9,326 bases of DNA. It comes from Marine group II euryarchaeote REDSEA-S43_B8 (GTDB lineage Archaea > Thermoplasmatota > Poseidoniia > Poseidoniales > Thalassarchaeaceae). How positions within the stretch are numbered: the first letter of the stretch is position 1; every line of letters starts with the position of its first letter. This document shows, in pieces, positions 5,868-9,326 of the stretch. The stretch spans positions 1-9,326 of the forward strand of contig LUSA01000105.1 in NCBI GenBank assembly GCA_001629235.1, read 5' to 3'. Both the position numbers and the translations under genes were made by a program. Below the pieces are notes generated by a model, which was not told the DNA's origin, ran no database searches, and was given only the letters and a program-made list of their open reading frames with translations.

Positions 5868-6920
5868 CTAGAGGAAGGAGGGTGCATCAACATCAGTTGG
5901 GTGGTCTTTCGGCACCTCTCTGGAGGACTCCCTGACCATGTTTTCCCAGTCCATCATCAGGGCAACTATAGCTCTCTGATACTCGCTCATTGCGACCAGC
6001 CTCTCCAATGAGAGGGTCTTCCTGCCATCGGGCGAGAGGGTCTCCAATCGAACCTCGACTCTGACCTCGTCATGATATATCTCTCCGTCTGGATCGTGAC
6101 ATGCCTGCTCTAGAACTAGGTCTCGATTCTCCTCCGCCTGCCTGAGAATTGCTCCGACCTGGCGATGCCTTACCTCCAGGCCCACGCAATCTCGTAATGA
6201 CTCATCCATGGCCCCCATAATCCTGCTCTGGACCCAAAGAACAGTGTTCCCCTCTGGCTCAGTTAGCTTCGATGATAGGACGTTTGGGAATCCTGTCCTG
6301 CAGACAATCGCGATTAGGTCAGAGTAAGGTGGTGGGATGAAGTGTGGTGCGCCCCTGACTTTCGGCTGCGACATCAGCGTGTGCCTCCTCTCTGTTTGTC
6401 CGGTGTACTCATACTCCGACCTGGAGGAGATGAACCCGTCTATCTCCTCCCTGTCTAGCATCCCTGCTAGCCAAGTCGCCCTTTCGGCCGAGTCTAGGGG
6501 AACATCCTCAGGATTCGCGGAAACCTGATTGGTCCCGAGTACCTGAATATCGGGGCGAGCCCTGAGAATCTGTCTGCGGATAAGTTCCGAATCCGAGACG
6601 ATTATTGCAGACTTTGGTTGATACATCAGTCTGTTTGGCGAGACTAGGATTAGGGATGGTCTTCGAGGAGTTCTAGCTCCTACGATCTGGCATCCATTAT
6701 CTGCCAGATCAGCCTCACTACCGATGATTTCGGATGCAGGGACAGCTAGTAGATCGATTTCACCCTTAGACAGCGATTCTAGTGCGGATGAGACTTCTTC
6801 TAGTGGAGTAACGGACTGCTCCAGTCCCTCGTGGTCTATTGTATCTAAGTGACTGGAGACGATAGTGGAAATTTTCCATGAAGAAGAGTCCAGTGCCCCG
6901 ACAATCAGCCTGTTTTCCAT
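5868..6920 (-). CDS. HemC-like (hydroxymethylbilane-synthase-fold) protein lacking catalytic residues
   Basis: The 350-residue product follows the three-domain order of porphobilinogen deaminase. There is an N-terminal strand (RLIVGALDSS), a GEIDLLAVPASEI segment at about 54-65 where HemC has its EADIAVHSxKD loop, and a PRRPSLILVS strand. Then comes SELIRRQILRARPDIQV at about 111-127, matching SSLRRQxxLxxxRPDL. IDGFISSRSEYE follows where HemC has YDAIILAxAGL, then HFIPPPYSDLIAIVCR where HemC has LPAxGQGALAIECR. In domain 3, RHRQVGAIL at about 251-259 is followed by CHDPDGE. By this alignment the catalytic Asp is replaced (Ile or Glu), and the Cys that carries the dipyrromethane cofactor is replaced by Arg. 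A further 60 helical residues at the end have no counterpart that I know. A strong GAGGTG six bases before ATG 6920 decides the start; ATG 6953 and the longer frame up to 7199 are less likely. No heme gene lies nearby. A non-enzymatic role is inferred. Confidence 0.82.
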   Translation of the reverse strand: MENRLIVGALDSSSWKISTIVSSHLDTIDHEGLEQSVTPLEEVSSALESLSKGEIDLLAVPASEIIGSEADLADNGCQIVGARTPRRPSLILVSPNRLMYQPKSAIIVSDSELIRRQILRARPDIQVLGTNQVSANPEDVPLDSAERATWLAGMLDREEIDGFISSRSEYEYTGQTERRHTLMSQPKVRGAPHFIPPPYSDLIAIVCRTGFPNVLSSKLTEPEGNTVLWVQSRIMGAMDESLRDCVGLEVRHRQVGAILRQAEENRDLVLEQACHDPDGEIYHDEVRVEVRLETLSPDGRKTLSLERLVAMSEYQRAIVALMMDWENMVRESSREVPKDHPTDVDAPSFL

Positions 6921-6926
6921 CGCATC

Positions 6927-6932
6927 CACCTC
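6927..6932 (-). promoter_or_regulatory. Shine-Dalgarno (GAGGTG) deciding the HemC-like start
   Basis: Read leftward, GAGGTG is followed by six bases and then the ATG at 6920. It is the best ribosome binding site in this stretch. The upstream ATG at 6953 has none. Confidence 0.6.
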
Positions 6933-6980
6933 TAGGGAGGGAGCACTCCTCATGCCCAATCTGAGCGGCGCGGACACCCG

Positions 6981-6989
6981 TTGATATAT
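6981..6989 (+). promoter_or_regulatory. TATA-like box between divergent HemC-like and prenyl synthase genes
   Basis: TTGATATAT is centred about 26 bases before the ATG at 7012. This predicts a leaderless transcript for the prenyl synthase, which has no Shine-Dalgarno. The element is nearly symmetric (ATATAT), so it could also drive the leftward gene, with a start near 6960 and a leader of about 40 bases before ATG 6920. Confidence 0.5.
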
Positions 6990-7011
6990 GCGACCCCTAG
7001 GCTGAGATGCT

Positions 7012-7995
7012 ATGGAAGCGGAGAATATCGAGTCTATGGACCTTGAATCTCTGAAGAATCTGGTTGAGGAGTCGATAGAGGATCTGGTTCTGGAGAAGAT
7101 GGGTTCCTCACTTGACCGCCCAATAATGTCGATTGCCAGGGAAGTCCTCCTAGGCGGAGGAAAGAGGTATAGGCCAATATTGGTGATTATGGCGTACAAG
7201 GCTGCTGGGGGGTCGGACTACAGAGAGGCCTTAGATCTGGCTCTATCATCGGAGTTGATCCATACCGCCACTTTGGTCCATGACGATGTCTACGACCAGT
7301 CAAAGATGCGTAGGGGTAAGCCCACCATTCACTCCGCCCATGGCATCTCCCACGCCATTATTGCGGGAGACTACCTATTCTCATTGGGTTTCCAATTCGG
7401 GGCCAAGTATGATGAGAGAGTAATAGGCAAGGTAAGAGACGCCTGTGCAGGAATTGCCTCGGGAGAGATTCTGCAGTTCGAGCATATCCACGACCTGAAC
7501 ACCAGGCCTGAGGACTACTATGCCATAATTGACGGTAAGACCGCTGGGCCTTTCGCATCTAGTTGCTCTAGCGCGGGCATGGTTGCAGGTGCCAGACAGG
7601 AAATCGTTGATGCTCTGTGGGGGTACGGGATTGAGCTGGGTAGAGCCTTCCAGTTAGTTGATGATATTCTAGATCTGGAGGGGGACGAAAGGATAGGGAA
7701 GCCCCGTGGAACAGATGTCCATGAGGGCAAGATGACGCTACCGATCATTTACGCATTGACAATGCTCCACGGGGAGGATAGGGAGCATCTGAAGGATGTG
7801 CTGACTAACTTCGGGGATGATAGGCTCCATGAGCTAGTTCAGCTTTTGGAGACTGCGGGATCCTTTGAGTATTCGCGGGTATTGGTCACGAACCACGTTG
7901 AAAGGGCTTTGGAGCATCTTCAGGCTCTGCCCGATTCAGACGAGAAGATTCTATTGAGCGAGATGGCACTAATCTCGGAGGCTAGAACTAACTAA
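7012..7995 (+). CDS. idsA: All-trans polyprenyl diphosphate synthase (GGPP or longer)
   Basis: This enzyme condenses isopentenyl diphosphate onto an allylic diphosphate to build the isoprenoid chains of lipids or quinones. The 327-residue product has every hallmark. GGGKRYRP is at 48-55. The first Asp-rich motif DDVYD is at 91-95, followed by MRRGKPT. IAGDYLFSLGF is at 117-127 and GEILQF at 151-156. KTAGPF is at 176-181, and the second Asp-rich motif QLVDDILDLEGD at 214-225 is followed by GKPRGTDVHEGKMTLP. The residue five before the first motif is a small Ala (A86, in ELIHTATLVHDD). Short-chain and C20 archaeal enzymes usually have a bulky residue there, and bacterial octaprenyl or heptaprenyl synthases have Ala, so a product longer than C20 is possible. 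It probably starts leaderless at ATG 7012 and is cotranscribed with the downstream reductase. Confidence 0.95.
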   Translation: MEAENIESMDLESLKNLVEESIEDLVLEKMGSSLDRPIMSIAREVLLGGGKRYRPILVIMAYKAAGGSDYREALDLALSSELIHTATLVHDDVYDQSKMRRGKPTIHSAHGISHAIIAGDYLFSLGFQFGAKYDERVIGKVRDACAGIASGEILQFEHIHDLNTRPEDYYAIIDGKTAGPFASSCSSAGMVAGARQEIVDALWGYGIELGRAFQLVDDILDLEGDERIGKPRGTDVHEGKMTLPIIYALTMLHGEDREHLKDVLTNFGDDRLHELVQLLETAGSFEYSRVLVTNHVERALEHLQALPDSDEKILLSEMALISEARTN

Positions 7996-7996
7996 T

Positions 7997-8001
7997 GGAG
8001 G
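7997..8001 (+). promoter_or_regulatory. Shine-Dalgarno (GGAGG) of the reductase gene
   Basis: GGAGG is followed by seven bases and then an in-frame CTG at 8009. It is the strongest Shine-Dalgarno in the window and supports initiation at that CTG. An out-of-frame ATG (7995-7997) overlaps both this motif and the TAA of the prenyl synthase. Confidence 0.55.
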
Positions 8002-8008
8002 AATCCCC

Positions 8009-9109
8009 CTGTCCGAGGAAAAATACTGGGATGCCATCGTCATAGGAGGGGGGCCTGCTGGTAGCACCGTTGCAAGATATGCAGCGGAAGGTGGCCTCAG
8101 CGTACTAGTCGTGGACGGGAGGGACCCCATTGGAAACCCCCTACAATGTGGAGAGTTGGTTCCGACAAATGAAGAGATGAAGAGACTGTGCCCTGATGTG
8201 CCGGAAGTTGATGATTTATTCAGGACCCCCGATGAGGCCATCTCTAGTACATCGGGGAAGATGAGGATCGTCAAGCCAAATGGTAAGGGGATGGACTTCA
8301 AATTCGGAGGAATGGTTCTGGATAGGGTGGCTCATGACGAGGCCTTGGTCAACCTTGCCGCATCAAGTGGCGCGGAGTTCCTCCTCGGAAGTAGAGTTAA
8401 GCGAGTAGATGGGGAGTCTGTCTTCCTATCTGACGGCACTGTCCTGAAGGGCAAGGTAATAGTGGGAGCGGGTGGTTACAACGATCCGATCAGAAAGAAG
8501 CACTGGAATGAGAAATCTCTGAATATTCCTGTGAAATTTGTACTCAAGGAGGGGCATCACTCTGATGCTTTGGAATTGCACTTCGGATCAGTTGCCCCGG
8601 GAGGATATGCTTGGGTTTTCCCAAAGAAGTCGGTTGCTAACATAGGCCTTGGCGTTCAGAGGAAGATGTCGAGAGGAAGGAGTCTGGAGTCTTACGCGAA
8701 TGAGTTCATCGAACGCTACGAGGGAGAGGAGTCATTCAGAGGAGCCGGTTATCTCCCCATGTCTGGGACAATAGGGCAATTCGTCAAGGGAAACTATGTC
8801 CTAGTCGGTGACTCTGCGGGAATGGTGCTCCCATCCAACGGAGCAGGGATTACAATAGCTATGATCGGTGGTAGAATAGCCGGTCAGGTAATTTCTGAGC
8901 ACATCAATGACGGCGTGGAACTACAGGAGTACCAGAGGAGGTGGGGGGAGCAAATGGGGAAGGTCATGAGGAACTCTAAGAGGTCCTTCAAGATAGGCAG
9001 CCTACTGTTCAGATTTCCTGATTGGTTCCTAAATTTAGCATTCAATCCCCTAACTAGGGGATTCATCTGGAGGGCGGTTACCTGCAGGAAGATGTTCTGG
9101 GTATTCTAA
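8009..9109 (+). CDS. Geranylgeranyl-reductase-family flavoprotein (digeranylgeranylglycerophospholipid or quinone-tail reductase)
   Basis: Members of this FAD enzyme family saturate isoprenoid double bonds, in archaeal membrane lipids or menaquinone tails. From the CTG at 8009 the product is 366 residues. The FAD-binding DAIVIGGGPAGSTVARYAAE lies at 8-27. The family Cys motif NPLQCGELVP has C47. The substrate motif YAWVFPKKSVANIGLG (YxWxFPK) is at 200-215. The second FAD motif GDSAGMVLPSNGAGI starts near 267. The C-terminal end is rich in Phe and Trp with basic residues and probably sits on the membrane. It is somewhat shorter than typical family members (about 390-450). The start is odd: no ATG, GTG or TTG lies in frame before the GTG at 8111, which would delete the FAD motif. 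Either CTG 8009 is used, or a C is missing from the C5 run at 8005-8009 and the true start is ATG 7995. Its stop overlaps the stop of the opposing gene. Confidence 0.93.
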   Translation: MSEEKYWDAIVIGGGPAGSTVARYAAEGGLSVLVVDGRDPIGNPLQCGELVPTNEEMKRLCPDVPEVDDLFRTPDEAISSTSGKMRIVKPNGKGMDFKFGGMVLDRVAHDEALVNLAASSGAEFLLGSRVKRVDGESVFLSDGTVLKGKVIVGAGGYNDPIRKKHWNEKSLNIPVKFVLKEGHHSDALELHFGSVAPGGYAWVFPKKSVANIGLGVQRKMSRGRSLESYANEFIERYEGEESFRGAGYLPMSGTIGQFVKGNYVLVGDSAGMVLPSNGAGITIAMIGGRIAGQVISEHINDGVELQEYQRRWGEQMGKVMRNSKRSFKIGSLLFRFPDWFLNLAFNPLTRGFIWRAVTCRKMFWVF

Positions 9110-9326
9110 GGAGAACGTGCTGACCAGATGGTTGCCATTCCAGGGAAAATTACTCGGGCTTCGACATCGACGAAACCGACATCCTGCAACATGGACACAT
9201 AATCTCGAGTGTTTCCAAACTCTTCGTATGTCTTTGTTAAAGCTTCTTGTGTTTTTGGATCCAAGTTTTTGCCAACAGTTTTTTCTTTGTCGTCGGCGTC
9301 CTTTTGTTTTTTGTCTACTTTTGCGA
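9106..9326 (-). CDS. C-terminal part of a probable SAM-dependent methyltransferase (runs off right edge)
   Basis: A leftward frame enters from the right edge and ends at a TAG (9108-9106), giving the last 72 residues of a longer protein. The end, with DYVSMLQDVGFVDVEARV and then FPGMATIWSARSP, has the (M/L)Lxx(A/V)GFxxVxxxxxxxGxxxIWxxxxP pattern typical of class I methyltransferases of the UbiE/MenG kind. The catalytic Rossmann part is outside the window, so the call rests on this tail alone. It is preceded by a Lys- and Asp-rich, probably disordered stretch (residues 2-24 of the visible part). Lys is mostly AAA (8 of 10) and Arg is CGA or CGT, unlike the AAG and AGA/AGG of the neighbours. 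The DNA is AT-richer, with 39 G+C among the last 106 bases. The last three bases overlap the stop of the reductase. Confidence 0.55.
   Translation of the reverse strand, partial: AKVDKKQKDADDKEKTVGKNLDPKTQEALTKTYEEFGNTRDYVSMLQDVGFVDVEARVIFPGMATIWSARSP

Noticed and set aside
6921..7199. N-terminal extension of the HemC-like frame up to 7199
   Set aside because: It would overlap the divergent prenyl synthase by about 190 bases. Its translation is Ser/Arg-rich without family match, and a good Shine-Dalgarno supports ATG 6920.
8111..9109. GTG at 8111 as the start of the reductase
   Set aside because: It would remove the FAD-binding GGGPAG motif that is intact just upstream in the same frame.
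1..9326. CRISPR arrays, insertion sequences, integrases, long repeats
   Set aside because: I searched by eye and found no regularly spaced repeats, transposase motifs or terminal inverted repeats.

Overview
The window is a gene-dense stretch of an archaeal chromosome, most likely from a euryarchaeon. The main evidence is a replication protein A (RPA) gene with a zinc finger followed by its archaeal partner RPA-associated protein (COG3390 type). Supporting evidence is a geranylgeranyl-reductase-family gene beside a prenyltransferase, TATA-like boxes about 25 bases upstream of starts, and Arg codons that are mostly AGA/AGG. A marine Thermoplasmata-like lineage such as Marine Group II would fit, but that placement is a guess. 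Several genes look closer to bacterial than to archaeal families: RNase PH, MogA and the long-chain-type polyprenyl synthase.

Layout from left to right. Positions 1-369 (-) hold the N-terminal part of an unknown membrane protein that runs off the edge. Positions 480-555 (+) hold tRNA-Phe(GAA) with its CCA encoded in the DNA. Positions 556-1416 (-) encode RNase PH, and 1413-1964 (-) encode MogA upstream of it, joined by an ATGA overlap. A 234-base gap with a weak TATA-like element separates this pair from a rightward operon: RPA from 2199, then RPA-associated protein at 3890-4822. Converging on that operon is a leftward three-SAP-domain protein (4836-5768). Further right, also leftward, is a degenerate hydroxymethylbilane-synthase-like (HemC-like) protein (5868-6920). 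Divergent from it is a rightward isoprenoid pair, polyprenyl diphosphate synthase (7012-7995) and a geranylgeranyl-reductase-family flavoprotein (about 8009-9109). The window ends in the C-terminal part of a leftward, AT-richer, Lys-rich gene, probably a methyltransferase.

The strongest anomaly is in RPA. An amber TAG codon (3693-3695) interrupts the frame. The same frame then stays open for 64 codons that look like the normal C-terminal end of the family, and it ends in a TGA that overlaps the ATG of the RPA-associated gene (TGATG). Four other genes here end in TAG, so wholesale recoding of TAG is unlikely. A recent nonsense mutation, a sequence error or programmed readthrough are the options. 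A second anomaly is the reductase start: the N-terminal Rossmann motif lies upstream of the first ATG/GTG/TTG in frame. Either a CTG start behind a good GGAGG is used, or one C is missing from a C5 run that would otherwise connect to an ATG overlapping the upstream stop. A third is the HemC-like protein, which keeps the three-domain pattern of the family but appears to have lost the catalytic Asp and the cofactor-binding Cys.

Together the genes cover tRNA 3'-end maturation (RNase PH beside a tRNA), molybdenum cofactor synthesis, single-stranded-DNA handling (RPA, its partner, perhaps the SAP protein) and isoprenoid lipid or quinone synthesis. I see no CRISPR array, insertion sequence, integrase or rRNA.
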